DNA of 64,000 bases. Origin: Bacillus sp. FJAT-27916 (lineage in GTDB: Bacteria; Bacillota; Bacilli; Bacillales; Pradoshiaceae). A model generated the notes under the pieces. That model did not search any database, was not told the origin of the DNA, and saw nothing but the letters and a program-made list of their open reading frames with translations. The stretch spans positions 1,408,438 to 1,472,437 of the forward strand of contig NZ_LFZV01000001.1 in the NCBI RefSeq assembly GCF_001183965.1, in the 5' to 3' direction. Positions within the stretch are counted from its first letter, which is position 1, and the number at the start of each line of letters is the position of its first letter. Positions 34,719 to 44,320 of the stretch are shown here, one piece after another. The position numbers and the translations under genes were made by a program.

Positions 34719-35501
34719 ATGAAGATGGACTTGACGTTTATCGTCGTCATCTTTCTCATCGGTTTTATCGGATCGTTTGTCTCTGGCATGCTCGGAGTGG
34801 GCGGTTCCATCATTAAATATCCCATGCTCTTATACATCCCGCCATTATTCGGACTGGCAGCCTTCTCCGCTCATGAGGTTTCTGGCATCAGTGCGGTACA
34901 GGTGCTGTTCGCCTCCATTGCCGGTGTATGGGCATTCCGTAAAGGCGGCTATTTAAATAAATCACTCATCGTCTATATGGGTGTTTCCATCCTTATCGGG
35001 AGCTTCATCGGAAGCTATGGCTCCTCTTTCCTTTCTGAGGAAGGGGTCAATATCGTCTATGGTGTTCTTGCCGTAGTGGCAGCTGTCATGATGTTTATTC
35101 CGAAGAAGCAGGTAGACGACATTCCGCTCAATGAAGTGACCTTCAATAAGCCGCTTGCCGCTATTCTTGCTTTGATTGTCGGGGTTGGCTCAGGTATTGT
35201 CGGTGCAGCCGGCGGATTCATGCTCGTGCCGATCATGCTCACTGTCTTGAAAATTCCGACGAGGATGACCATCGCGACAAGCCTTGCCGTCACGTTCATC
35301 TCCTCGATTGGAGGAACAGCCGGCAAACTGATGACAGGGCAAGTGGATTACGGTCCTGCCATTATCATGATCATTGCAAGTGTCATCGCCGCACCGCTTG
35401 GGGCGAAGCTATCCAAGAACATGAACACAAAGGTACTCCAGATGATTCTAGCCTTGCTGATTGCCGGAACGGCAGTCAAGATCTGGCTCGATATATTGTA
35501 A
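34719..35501 (+). CDS. yrkJ: TauE/SafE family sulfite/sulfonate exporter (YrkJ-like)
   Basis: A 260-residue membrane protein with about eight hydrophobic segments in two repeats, each with a glycine-rich signature (GMLGVGGSIIKYPML near 24; VGAAGGFMLVPIML near 161). TauE/SafE proteins export sulfite, sulfolactate or related anions. At the end of a persulfide operon it would remove the sulfite made by the dioxygenase. A hairpin at 34669-34702 precedes it, and a clear terminator follows. Confidence 0.92.
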   Translation: MKMDLTFIVVIFLIGFIGSFVSGMLGVGGSIIKYPMLLYIPPLFGLAAFSAHEVSGISAVQVLFASIAGVWAFRKGGYLNKSLIVYMGVSILIGSFIGSYGSSFLSEEGVNIVYGVLAVVAAVMMFIPKKQVDDIPLNEVTFNKPLAAILALIVGVGSGIVGAAGGFMLVPIMLTVLKIPTRMTIATSLAVTFISSIGGTAGKLMTGQVDYGPAIIMIIASVIAAPLGAKLSKNMNTKVLQMILALLIAGTAVKIWLDIL

Positions 35502-35505
35502 GAAG

Positions 35506-35541
35506 AATGATAGTGTCCAATGGATGCTATCATTTTCTTTT
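35506..35541 (+). terminator. Terminator of the persulfide operon
   Basis: AATGATAG (35506-35513) pairs with CTATCATT (35527-35534), followed by TTCTTTTATT. Confidence 0.82.
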
Positions 35542-35649
35542 ATTCTTAAAATTTAGCAAGAGATAAAGATATTGGAAGCGTTTTAGTTTCCAATTAAATA
35601 GTTTACTGTTAAAATATACTTGAATAATGAAATATTGGGGTGTTGGAAA

Positions 35650-36405
35650 ATGGGAAAACTAGAGGGTAAAGTCATCATCATCACAGGAGGAGCTGGAGGA
35701 ATCGGGCTCGGCATGGCCAAAGCAATGGCTAAGGAAGGGGCTGTTCTTGCTATTGTCGATGTGAACGAAGAGGCGGGCAAAGCGAGTGAGAAGATATTGC
35801 AGGAAATCTCTCCAGAATCTATGTTTGTTCAAGCAGATTTGCTGGACCGTGAGAACCTGCCGAATATCATCCAAACAGTCATTGATCGATATGGCAAATT
35901 AAATGTGCTTGTCAATAATGCACATGCTTCCAAGCAGAAGTTGCTAGAGGATACTACACAGGAAGACCTTGATCTTTCCTTTGGAACAGGATTCTATCCA
36001 ACCTTCTATTTAATGAAGGCCGCTCTGCCCTATTTGAAGGAGACACAAGGCAATATCATTAACTTCGCATCTGGTGCCGGAATCAATGGGGACGAGACAC
36101 AGGGCGCTTATGCAGCCGCGAAGGAAGCCATTCGCGGGATTACGCGTGTAGCAGCCAATGAATGGGGCCGCTTCGGCATCAACGTCAACTTGATCAGCCC
36201 AATCGCAAATTCTGAAGGCGTACAGGCTTGGAAAAAGGCACAGCCTGAATATTATGAAGCTGTCGTACAAAAAATCCCAATGGGCCGCTTCGGTGACGTC
36301 GAAAAAGATATCGGCCGTGTCGCTGTCTTCCTTGCGAGTGAGGATTCTAGCTATATTTCCGGCCAAACCATCATGGTTGACGGCGGAGCTACGAAGCTTC
36401 GTTGA
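35650..36405 (+). CDS. Short-chain dehydrogenase/reductase
   Basis: A 251-residue SDR with TGGAGGIGLGMAKA (residues 11-24), NNAHASKQ, the catalytic Ser in FASGAG (about 139) and YAAAKEA (Tyr/Lys about 155-159). The C-terminus VDGGATKLR is normal. Substrate unknown. ATG 35650 aligns with the family; upstream ATGs are in other frames or lack ribosome-binding sites. It is 9 bp from a MarR gene. An inverted repeat ATTGGAA...TTCCAAT (35571-35594) upstream may be the operator of that regulator. Confidence 0.88.
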   Translation: MGKLEGKVIIITGGAGGIGLGMAKAMAKEGAVLAIVDVNEEAGKASEKILQEISPESMFVQADLLDRENLPNIIQTVIDRYGKLNVLVNNAHASKQKLLEDTTQEDLDLSFGTGFYPTFYLMKAALPYLKETQGNIINFASGAGINGDETQGAYAAAKEAIRGITRVAANEWGRFGINVNLISPIANSEGVQAWKKAQPEYYEAVVQKIPMGRFGDVEKDIGRVAVFLASEDSSYISGQTIMVDGGATKLR

Positions 36406-36414
36406 GGTCATCAT

Positions 36415-36873
36415 ATGGAACAGGAAAATTTATTCGACTTGATTCATTCCATCGAGCTTATTTCAAATGAGCATATCGTCCGGTTCACCTCTCAATTCTC
36501 GTATCCAATCGGGATATCGGCTATTCTCGTGCTTGCGGAGCTTCGATTAAGAGGACCGCTAAGAGCAAGTGAGCTTGCTGATATGCTTGGCTATACGAAA
36601 GGGGCGGTGACCCATATATCCAATAAGCTCGTCACCCAAAAACTTGCTGAGCGGCAGTATACAGAAGAAGACAGAAGAACGGTCTATTTAAAGATCACGG
36701 ATAAAGGAAGCAAGGCTTTGGCAGAAGCAGAAAAGCTCGGTCAGGATATTTACTTAGAGCTATTTCAAGAATTGACCGAGAACGAGCTGGAAGAATATTT
36801 GCGCATCCAGCGCAAAATGGTAGAGGGATTAAAGAACAGGCGCCTTACGAAACCTGGAGGTTCACGTTCATAG
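36415..36873 (+). CDS. MarR family transcriptional regulator
   Basis: A 152-residue winged-helix repressor: LRGPLRASELADMLGYTKGA recognition helix region (about 44-63), HISNKL and the wing RQYTEEDRRTVYLKITDKG (about 78-96). It probably controls the SDR in the same operon, responding to a small aromatic or oxidant. It has no cysteine, so thiol oxidation sensing is unlikely. It is not an obvious MhqR ortholog. Confidence 0.9.
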   Translation: MEQENLFDLIHSIELISNEHIVRFTSQFSYPIGISAILVLAELRLRGPLRASELADMLGYTKGAVTHISNKLVTQKLAERQYTEEDRRTVYLKITDKGSKALAEAEKLGQDIYLELFQELTENELEEYLRIQRKMVEGLKNRRLTKPGGSRS

Positions 36874-36894
36874 ATAGATTAATAAATAGATAAT

Positions 36895-36930
36895 AAGCCG
36901 ATTTGCGTTTTCAGCCAGGTCGGCTTTTTT
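36895..36930 (+). terminator. Terminator of the SDR-MarR operon
   Basis: AAGCCGA (36895-36901) pairs with TCGGCTT, followed by a six-T run. Confidence 0.85.
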
Positions 36931-37020
36931 CATGCTGCAACCGCGTTTATTTACGGGCATGCCGGGTAAAAATATAGAAGGAATAATTATTCTAATATAT
37001 TAACGGGAGGAGAGTCTGTT

Positions 37021-37293
37021 ATGAGAAAAATGGATGAGTATACATATGATCTGTATAGTAAATTGGAGCCTGCTGTTGAGAAAATTGCCTATCATGATAT
37101 GGGTCTCACATACGAACAATTCACGAAGGAAGATTTAGATGCCATTACATATGAACTCTGCAAAGCTCCTCAAGACAGAAGTCTCGATTTTTGGGGGTAT
37201 GTATCCGTTGTCGACCAAATGGATCAGAACGCTGACTGGCCTGATATTACCAAGGGAATTGAACGCGTAATCCACAAGTATTTGAAGCATTAA
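37021..37293 (+). CDS. Hypothetical protein (90 residues)
   Basis: A small acidic protein, MRKMDEYTYDLYSKLEPAVE..., predicted mostly helical, without membrane segment or metal motif. GGGAGGAG precedes the ATG at normal distance and a terminator follows, so it is probably expressed alone. No family recognised. Confidence 0.7.
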   Translation: MRKMDEYTYDLYSKLEPAVEKIAYHDMGLTYEQFTKEDLDAITYELCKAPQDRSLDFWGYVSVVDQMDQNADWPDITKGIERVIHKYLKH

Positions 37294-37327
37294 GCAGAAA
37301 TCAGGAGTCACTAATAGAATAGATAGA

Positions 37328-37364
37328 GAAAGCCGGTTGCAGCAAATAGGCAATCGGCTTTTCT
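37328..37364 (+). terminator. Terminator
   Basis: GAAAGCCGGTTGC pairs with GGCAATCGGCTTTTC with one wobble; loop about 9 bases. Confidence 0.82.
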
Positions 37365-37461
37365 CGTATTGCTAAAAGCAAAAGAGGATGGTCCGGTTTA
37401 GCCAGCCGCCACACGCCTATACCTGATTGCCATTTAGATCATGTAAGTCCTGAAAACTGAA

Positions 37462-37505
37462 GACAAGACATGCTCCCGTTTAGGAAAACAGGAGTATGTC
37501 TTGTC
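37462..37505 (-). terminator. Terminator of the minus-strand hypothetical gene
   Basis: GACAAGACAT (37462-37471) pairs with ATGTCTTGTC (37496-37505), extended by CTCC/GGAG. The T-run on the minus side is interrupted. Confidence 0.7.
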
Positions 37506-37507
37506 CA

Positions 37508-37975
37508 TTACTTCATCTTCTTCTTTAATTCCTTATACTGTTTCTGCAAGGTTCCATCCTTATAATTGTCCAAACAATAAAGAACCGATTCCCATAGAAC
37601 AATATTGACCCGGTCGAGCGGGCTGGCATCCGTTTTCTTCATCTTATCATGATGCTGCTTTGCTAAGGCAAGCATCTGACGGGACAGCTCTTCAAATCCG
37701 CGCAGGCTCTCCTCATTGCTATATTGCAGGCTCTCATCTGCTGCGGCAGAAATGACAGGGTCCTGACTAATTGGAAGGTTCTTCATCGTGTCAGAATGAT
37801 AAGGTCCTAAATGAAAGGCTGCCCGCCATTCCATAAATGTGGCATGGGGAACCCCGAGCTCCTCAGCCGCCTCGTAATTATCCATCTCACTCCTAATGCA
37901 AACCTCATACATCAAATCCTTTAGCGGCATTCCGTACTTCTTCTCAACCATCTGTCTGTATTCAAGATCTGTCAT
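37508..37975 (-). CDS. Hypothetical protein with helix-turn-helix-like segment
   Basis: A 155-residue soluble, charged protein. Residues 26-52 (DNYEAAEELGVPHATFMEW) look like a helix-turn-helix that recognises a repeated tail; the C-terminus is basic (LQKQYKELKKKMK). GGAGG lies 8 bases before the ATG at 37975, preferred over an in-frame ATG at 37990. No named family recognised; single gene. Confidence 0.7.
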   Translation of the reverse strand: MTDLEYRQMVEKKYGMPLKDLMYEVCIRSEMDNYEAAEELGVPHATFMEWRAAFHLGPYHSDTMKNLPISQDPVISAAADESLQYSNEESLRGFEELSRQMLALAKQHHDKMKKTDASPLDRVNIVLWESVLYCLDNYKDGTLQKQYKELKKKMK

Positions 37976-38138
37976 ATCGATGACCTCCATAACTTGATGG
38001 GATAAATGTAGCCTATATCTATTTTCATTATACTAATAAAGCATAGAAGAGAAAAATGAAGCGAATGATTGTGGTGGAAAGATTTGTTAAAAGGTGGTAC
38101 AGTAAATGACTGGAATCATCGATAAGGAAGGGGAAAGC

Positions 38139-38681
38139 ATGAGAATTCTATTCTATTTACTGTCCATTGTGACGGCCAATGTCGTGACAGCAGCATTCGT
38201 GCCGATTGCGTTCGGCATCTTTATCATACCGATGGGCTCGCTCTTCATCGGGGCAACATTCATTCTGCGTGATCTCGTTCAAAACAAATATGGACGGAAG
38301 CGGACCTATGTATTTATCACTTCAGCCTTGTTGTTGTCAGCACTCGTTTCATACCTGCTCGGCGACACGCTCATTATCGTGATGGCCTCGGCTCTGTCCT
38401 TTGCCGTAGCGGAGACGACCGATACGGAAATCTACTCTCGATTGAAATTACCGATGAGCTGGCGCGTATTCTACAGCGGCATCGTCGGCGGACTGCTTGA
38501 CTCTGCCATCTTTGTCATCATCGGCTTAAGTCCGATTGGTGCCGGCATGCTTCCATGGGAGGCGGTCCCAGCGGCTATCCTCGGCCAGGTCATCGTGAAA
38601 ACAATTATCCAAGGAATCGGTGCGATGTTGATCAACCCGATTGCCGCTATAGTGAACAGAAAGACAGTCGTGAATGGATAA
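38139..38681 (+). CDS. VUT family (YhhQ-like) queuosine precursor transporter
   Basis: A 180-residue membrane protein with about five to six segments: LSIVTANVVTAAFVPIAFG, PMGSLFIGATFILRDLVQNKYG (the charged RD-Q-x-x-G motif is typical of VUT/YhhQ), and ETTDTEIYSRLK. Such proteins import queuosine precursors or other vitamins. The ATG at 38139 follows GGAAGGGG. No preQ1 riboswitch is recognisable upstream. Confidence 0.82.
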   Translation: MRILFYLLSIVTANVVTAAFVPIAFGIFIIPMGSLFIGATFILRDLVQNKYGRKRTYVFITSALLLSALVSYLLGDTLIIVMASALSFAVAETTDTEIYSRLKLPMSWRVFYSGIVGGLLDSAIFVIIGLSPIGAGMLPWEAVPAAILGQVIVKTIIQGIGAMLINPIAAIVNRKTVVNG

Positions 38682-38705
38682 AGGGCTCCCTTATGGGGAG
38701 CTTTT
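38682..38705 (+). terminator. Terminator
   Basis: GGGCTCCC and GGGGAGC around TTAT with TTTTAT following. The rest of the gap to 38980 contains no gene; a TTGACA at 38881 and a TATAAT at 38922 are 35 bases apart and so do not pair as a promoter. Confidence 0.75.
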
Positions 38706-38980
38706 ATGTTCTAGAAAACAATGATTTTACTGCGCTGCACCAGCCCCTCTTTTTAAAATAGAACACTTTACAACCCGTTATTTTCAGGAAGAATCACCTA
38801 CTCTTAAAACGCTGCAAACCCGCTAATAACAAGTCTTTTCTCTCCTTTTCAGCAAAAGCACATTATCCTGTCCGAACAGATTGACAATTTTTAGCCATTC
38901 CCAATCAGAGGAAATGGATTATATAATGAGATAAAATTATTGCAAAATAACAAAAATGTTAGAAATGGAGAGAAATTCAG

Positions 38981-39661
38981 ATGGAATTACTAGGAATCCT
39001 TATCATCATCATTGGATTCGCAATGAAGCTGGACACGATTGCGGTAGTCGTTGTAGCAGGTATATCGACTGGACTTGTCGCGAATATGAATATTGCTGAA
39101 ATCCTCACGACATTAGGAGATGCTTTCGTGGCCAACCGCGTAACATGCCTGTTTATGATCACCATTCCGGTCATTGGTTTGTGTGAGCGCTATGGGTTGA
39201 AAGCAAAAGCCGTTATGCTGATCAAGCAAGCTAGCAAACTATCAGCAGGTAAACTATTGGCTGGTTACACATTCATCCGTGAAGTCACAATCGGAATGGG
39301 TGTCACACTCGGCGGTCACCCGCAATTCGTTCGTCCGCTCGTGAGCCCGATGGCAGAAGGTGCGGTTGTAGCGAAATACGGAGAAAACGTTGAAGAGAAA
39401 GATATCGAGAAAATTAAATCCTACTCCGCAGCATCTGATAATGTTGGGAACTTCTTCGCACAGAACGTGTTTATGGCAAATGCCGGCGTATTATTGATTG
39501 CTTCCACATTAGAAGGCATGGGCTATGCCGTTGATACCCTGCAAATTTCAAAAGTGGCGGTACCGGTAGCGGTCATCGCATTTATCTTCTGGGTCGTTCA
39601 AACAACCGTAGTTGACAGAAAACTGCAACAAAAATACGCCACAAAAGGCAAAGCAAAGTAA
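38981..39661 (+). CDS. DUF969 family membrane protein (transporter subunit)
   Basis: A 226-residue protein with about six hydrophobic segments (ELLGILIIIIGFAMKLDTIA; AVPVAVIAFIFWVVQTTVV) and the family box GVTLGGHPQFVRPLVSPMAE (about 107-126). DUF969 and DUF979 proteins are always found side by side and are thought to form a permease; the pcp gene immediately downstream suggests import of 5-oxoproline or pyroglutamyl peptides. Function is inferred from context. GGAGAG precedes the ATG. Confidence 0.88.
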   Translation: MELLGILIIIIGFAMKLDTIAVVVVAGISTGLVANMNIAEILTTLGDAFVANRVTCLFMITIPVIGLCERYGLKAKAVMLIKQASKLSAGKLLAGYTFIREVTIGMGVTLGGHPQFVRPLVSPMAEGAVVAKYGENVEEKDIEKIKSYSAASDNVGNFFAQNVFMANAGVLLIASTLEGMGYAVDTLQISKVAVPVAVIAFIFWVVQTTVVDRKLQQKYATKGKAK

Positions 39662-39674
39662 GAGGTGAGCAAGA

Positions 39675-40604
39675 ATGGATGTAACACAACTTTCCAATAT
39701 ACTACTTGAAGTATTCTACATCATGATTGGTCTATGCATGGGCATCACCATGGTGTTTACGCTAAAGGATAAGCAGCATAAGACAAGAATCGGAACAGCT
39801 ATCTTCTGGGGCATCCTGGCCGTCATCTTCATGGCGGGCAACTACATCCCAAGCATGGTCGTCGGTATTTTGGTCGTGATTATTGCGATCCTTTCCGCAA
39901 CAAAACAAATCAATATCGGTACATTGGCTCAATTGAGCGAGACATTCTCAACGCTTAAGGCAGAGAAGCTTGGATTAAAGATCTTCATTCCTTCCTTATC
40001 CATTGCGCTGATCGCGATGCTCGTTGCTACCTTCACACCATTCCCAGGAACGGTCGCTATCGGAATCTCAGCCATCTGTGCATTGCTCATTGCCTTTGTC
40101 ATTACGAAAGCGAAACCGAAGGAACTATTGGAAGACACAAACAGAACGTATCAATCAATCGGTTCATTCGCCATCCTGCCGCAATTATTGGCATCCCTCG
40201 GCGTGTTGTTCACGGCAGCGGGGGTAGGCGACAAGATTGCCTCTATCATCTCAAACGTCATCCCGACAGGAAATGCTTTAGTTGGTGTCGCTACATACTG
40301 CATCGGTATGGCCTTGTTCACGATCATCATGGGGAACGCCTTTGCTGCATTTGCGGTCATTACTGTTGGTATCGGGGTACCATTCGTATTCGCTATTGGT
40401 GGAGACCCGATCATCTGCGGAACGCTCGCCCTTACAGCTGGTTACTGCGGAACATTATTAACGCCAATGGCAGCAAACTTCAATATGCTGCCAGCGGCCT
40501 TGCTTGAAATGAAAGACAAGAACGGCGTCATCAAAGCGCAAGCGCCAATCGCGTTATCCTTGCTGGCCGTTCACATTCTGCTTATGTATGTTTTAGGATT
40601 TTAA
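39675..40604 (+). CDS. DUF979 family membrane protein (transporter subunit)
   Basis: A 309-residue protein with about nine or ten hydrophobic segments; the core GNAFAAFAVITVGIGVPF and TAGYCGTLLTPMAANFNMLP resemble ion-coupled transporters (the GYCGTLLTPM loop is DUF979-specific). It starts 13 bp after DUF969, supporting a two-subunit complex. Confidence 0.88.
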   Translation: MDVTQLSNILLEVFYIMIGLCMGITMVFTLKDKQHKTRIGTAIFWGILAVIFMAGNYIPSMVVGILVVIIAILSATKQINIGTLAQLSETFSTLKAEKLGLKIFIPSLSIALIAMLVATFTPFPGTVAIGISAICALLIAFVITKAKPKELLEDTNRTYQSIGSFAILPQLLASLGVLFTAAGVGDKIASIISNVIPTGNALVGVATYCIGMALFTIIMGNAFAAFAVITVGIGVPFVFAIGGDPIICGTLALTAGYCGTLLTPMAANFNMLPAALLEMKDKNGVIKAQAPIALSLLAVHILLMYVLGF

Positions 40605-40635
40605 GATAGAATAATCAGCAAAAGGAGATCAGACG

Positions 40636-41277
40636 ATGAAAGTATTAATCACAGGATTCGATGCCTTTGGCGGAGAACCCGTCAACCCAGCTGAAGAAGC
40701 CGTCAAGAAAGTCAGTGACCGTATCCAAGGCGCTGAAATCATCAAGGTTATAATCCCGACTGTTCAAACAAAATCCGTCCAAGCAATCGAGCGCGCCATC
40801 GAAGAGCATAACCCTGACATGGTTATCTCAATCGGCCAGGCAGGCGGACGATTCGACATCACCCCTGAGCGCGTCGCCATCAATATCGATGACTACCGCA
40901 TCAAGGACAATGAAGGCAACCAGCCAATCGATGCTGTTATTAAAGAAGACGGTCAAGCAGCCTACTTCTCCAATCTCCCTGTAAAGGCGATGGTCAAGCA
41001 CATGAACGACAACGGTGTCCCAGCAACGCTGTCCAACACAGCCGGCACATTCGTCTGCAACCATGTCATGTACGGAATCCTCTACATGATTGACAAGAAG
41101 TACCCGAACATCAAGGGCGGCTTCATCCATATCCCATACATGACCTCCCAAGTGATGGACAAGAAGAACACACCATTCATGTCCCTTGACGAGATCGTCA
41201 AAGGATTGGAACTTGCGATTGAGGCCTGCATCCTGAACGACAAAGACATCGAAGCAATCGGTGGAGAGATCTGCTAA
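40636..41277 (+). CDS. pcp: Pyroglutamyl-peptidase I
   Basis: A 213-residue cytoplasmic cysteine peptidase removing N-terminal pyroglutamate. Signature [16 protein letters not shown], catalytic Glu in [14 protein letters not shown] (about 78), Cys in [15 protein letters not shown] (about 143) and His in GFIHIPYM (about 166). Length equals the family's usual 215. AAAGGAG upstream. Its stop overlaps the next start (TAATG). Confidence 0.95.
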   Translation: MKVLITGFDAFGGEPVNPAEEAVKKVSDRIQGAEIIKVIIPTVQTKSVQAIERAIEEHNPDMVISIGQAGGRFDITPERVAINIDDYRIKDNEGNQPIDAVIKEDGQAAYFSNLPVKAMVKHMNDNGVPATLSNTAGTFVCNHVMYGILYMIDKKYPNIKGGFIHIPYMTSQVMDKKNTPFMSLDEIVKGLELAIEACILNDKDIEAIGGEIC

Positions 41278-41732
41278 TGAAACGCATCAATCTCTTTGTC
41301 TACGGATCGCTAAGGGAAGGGTTCTTCAACTACGAGAAATACCTCAAAGGCCGTGTCGCCGAAACGATGACGGCCAAGCTCTCCAACATGAAGCTGTACC
41401 ACATGCCCTATAAAGGCTACCCAGCCATCATGTTTGGCAAGGACACTGTCATCGGCGAAATTATGGTCCTCCATGAAGACCGTTATGAGGAAACGATGAA
41501 AGCCATGGACGAAATGGAAGGCTTTATTAGTGAAGGAAACCCGGAGAATGAATACCATAAAGTCGTTCTCGAGGTCCAAAACCTCGAAACGAACGAAATG
41601 GAACCTTGCTTTGTCTACTTCTACAACAAGGAAAAGGACGAACTCTTTGATAGCAGTGCTGTCTACATCCCGCATGGGGATTGGAAGGAGCATATGCTGG
41701 CGGAGGAGGAACAGAGAGAGAATTTTGGTTAA
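41277..41732 (+). CDS. Gamma-glutamylcyclotransferase family protein
   Basis: A 151-residue protein of the GGCT/AIG2/YtfP fold: FVYGSLREGFFN (residues 7-18) and the general base Glu in MDEMEGFIS (about 80-88). GGCT enzymes convert gamma-glutamyl dipeptides to 5-oxoproline plus an amino acid. It is translationally coupled to pcp, so this operon seems to produce, import and release 5-oxoproline. Activity on a particular amine is not predictable. Confidence 0.88.
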   Translation: MKRINLFVYGSLREGFFNYEKYLKGRVAETMTAKLSNMKLYHMPYKGYPAIMFGKDTVIGEIMVLHEDRYEETMKAMDEMEGFISEGNPENEYHKVVLEVQNLETNEMEPCFVYFYNKEKDELFDSSAVYIPHGDWKEHMLAEEEQRENFG

Positions 41733-41755
41733 GATAGAGTGAATATGGATTTTTG

Positions 41756-41804
41756 CAGCAGGCATGAACCTTTTTTGGGGAGGGGAGTGTCTGCTGTTTT
41801 TTTT
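41756..41804 (+). terminator. Terminator of the pcp operon
   Basis: CAGCAGGCA (41756-41764) pairs with TGTCTGCTG (41788-41796) with one G-T pair; eight Ts follow. It marks the left boundary of the defence island. Confidence 0.87.
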
Positions 41805-41917
41805 GTCCCTCGGTAACATTTTGAGGCTATGTAGAAAATTGTCGGGCTTATCTCCTAAATAAATATAAGAAATGGTAAAATTGAAGGTAGTTATTTATCG
41901 AAGGGAGTACCATTTAA

Positions 41918-42244
41918 ATGCCAGTACATAACAAACTAGTACGTGACTTAATACCAAATATAATAGAAGGAACCGGGAAAGCATTCACTACCAGAATCCT
42001 GGGTGAAGAAGAATACGTGAAAGAGCTGCGAATCAAAAGCAAGGAGGAACTGCAGGAATATTTGGATGCGAAAGATAATGACAGCGCTATTGAAGAGCTG
42101 GCTGATCTTTTAGAAATTATTCATGCATTAAGTAAGGTTCATGGAGCGGATTTCAATAAGGTGGAGGAAGTGCGCAAGCAGAAGGCGGAGAAGCGCGGAG
42201 GCTTTGAGGACAGAGTATTCTTGATTGAGGTACAGGATGACTGA
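41918..42244 (+). CDS. MazG-like nucleoside triphosphate pyrophosphohydrolase
   Basis: A 108-residue all-alpha NTP pyrophosphatase (MazG/HisE-like): HNKLVRDLIPNIIEGTGK at the start and the metal-binding helix IEELADLLEIIHAL (about 54-67), here with EELAD. It would cleave an NTP to NMP and PPi. It overlaps the helicase gene by 8 bp, a pairing seen in several prokaryotes, so the two probably act together. Confidence 0.83.
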   Translation: MPVHNKLVRDLIPNIIEGTGKAFTTRILGEEEYVKELRIKSKEELQEYLDAKDNDSAIEELADLLEIIHALSKVHGADFNKVEEVRKQKAEKRGGFEDRVFLIEVQDD

Positions 42245-44261
42245 GGTTCAGTTAATTACGCATGACTTGCTTCAACACCTCAAGGAGAACATCAGGGAAG
42301 CAAAGTCATGCTATATCCTGACTTCTTTTGTCATGAAGTCAGGTGTCAAACTTCTTGAGCCAATCCTGAAAGAGGCAACAGAGCAGGGAACAGAAATCAA
42401 AATATGCACGGGTGATTATTTATACATCACCCAGCCTGAAGCTCTTACCTTACTTCATGACATTCATGAAGATATTGAAATCCGTTTATGGAAGAGTAAC
42501 GGTGTCTCCTTTCACCCGAAGGCCTATCTGTTGGAATCTGAATCGACAAACACCTTGTATGTTGGTAGCTCCAATATGTCAAACTCAGCATTGACAACAG
42601 GGGTGGAATGGAATCTGGAAGTGAAGGATGGAACAGATGAGGACATATTTGAACAAGCCTTGAAGGAGTATTTCTCGTTATTCCATCATGAATCAACTAT
42701 TCCAGTGAATCCAGTCACCATAGAAAGCTACTCAAAGGAGTACAAGAGTTTCCACAAAAATTACCCTGTTTTACATCGTAAATGGACGAAGCAAGAGGAA
42801 ATCCAGCTTACCTTATCGGATGAAGAGGAAACAGGTATCTCAGGAAAGATTATTGAAGAGAAAGCCGGATATGACACGATTCAGCCAAGATTTGCGCAGA
42901 TACCAGCACTAGAAGAGCTGCAAAACAGCAGGGAAGAAGGATACAACAAGGCAATGGTCGTCATGGCGACTGGGCTCGGCAAAACCTACTTGGCCGCCTT
43001 CTTTGCAAAATCCTTCAAGCGCGTCTTATTCATTGCCCATTTAGAGGAAATTTTGTATCAGTCAGAGAAATCGTTTAAGCGTGTTTTACCGGATGCGAGT
43101 ACAGGCATCTATAATGGCAAGGAAAAGAATCCTTCTGCCAATATTATCTTTGCCTCCGTTCAAACATTGAGCAGGAAAACCCATTTGGAGAGATTCTCTC
43201 CAGATGCCTTTGATTTGATTATCGTAGATGAATTTCACCACGCTGCTGCCAATTCATATCAAAAGGTATTAGCCTATTTCAATCCCGAATTTTTGTTGGG
43301 GATAACGGCCACGCCTGACCGGAACGATTACCGAGATATTTATGCCATTTGCGAGGGAAATGTCGCCTACCGTATTGAGTTCATCGAGGCCGTAAACAAG
43401 AAATGGCTCGCTCCATTCTCCTATTACGGAGTGTACGATGAAACGGATTATTCAACAATCAGATGGCTTGGTACAAGATATGATGCAGATGAATTAGCAG
43501 AAGCACAATTGAAGACAAGTCTTGCGAAGAAGGTTCTTAAAGCATGGGAAGCACGCAAGCAAACGAGAACGCTGGTCTTCTGCTCAAGCATCCTGCAAGC
43601 AGACTTCCTTTCTGGTTACTTCAATAACAAGGGATATCGGACCATCAGCCTGCATTCCCAATCCTCTCCTGGATTGCGTAACAAAGCTATCCAGCAACTG
43701 AAAAAGGGTGAAATTGATGCCATCATGACCGTCAATCTCTTTAACGAAGGGGTCGACATACCAGAGGCAGACACACTGCTTTTTGTCAGGCCAACTGAAT
43801 CCTTGACGGTCTTCACCCAGCAAATCGGCCGCGGTCTTCGCCTGGCAGAAGGGAAGAGTCACTGCGTCATTATCGACTTGATTGCCAATTACCGCAATGC
43901 CGATGTAAAACAATCCTTATTCTACCTGCATGAAAAGCAAAAAGGGAGAAAGCAAACGGTTCCTGTCTTGCCTGATGGGTGTGAAGTGGATTTGGATCTT
44001 GCGGCTAAGAATCTCTTGATTGAGATGAGTAAGAAGAAAATGCCGCGTAAAGAGCAGCTTTTGCAAGCGTATCATCAGGTCAAATCCGATTTAGGCAGAA
44101 GGCCAACCTATTTGGAAATGCATATGTATGGCTCGGAAGACAGTAGGCTCTTTAAGCAGGAATTTAAATCTTATTTCAGTTTTCTGGAATGGGCGGATGA
44201 GTTGTCAAATGTAGAAAGTAATGTCCTGGAGACCTATTCAGACTGGATATATGAAGTTGAG
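42237..44261 (+). pseudogene. PLD/DEAD-box helicase, 5' part, interrupted by IS21-like element
   Basis: 675 codons before the insertion. Order: phospholipase-D-like nuclease domain (about 1-150, FHPKAYLLE and VGSSNMSNSA form one HKD motif); SF2 helicase with ATGLGKTYLAAFFA (about 241), DEFHHA (about 330), GITATP, and QQIGRGLRL (about 527). It probably degrades or translocates foreign DNA with the preceding pyrophosphohydrolase. Joining codon 675 (GAG) directly to 46436 restores the frame: WIYEVE-RTGMSKSYKMVLL, giving 807 residues. Start ATG 42237 follows GAGG. A truncated protein ending at 44315 inside the element could still be made. Confidence 0.92.
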
Positions 44262-44320
44262 TGTCAATACCGTTTTAGTTTTCCCCACTATCACCGGAAT
44301 AAAATTCCCCACTGATGCCG

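Noticed and set aside
38040-38138. preQ1 riboswitch before the VUT-family transporter
   Set aside because: No aptamer-like stem with an A-rich tail is visible.
38881-38927. TTGACA / TATAAT promoter before the DUF969 gene
   Set aside because: The two boxes are 35 bases apart, too far for sigma-A.
41310-41819. 169-residue minus-strand frame
   Set aside because: It is antisense to the gamma-glutamylcyclotransferase gene and spans its terminator.
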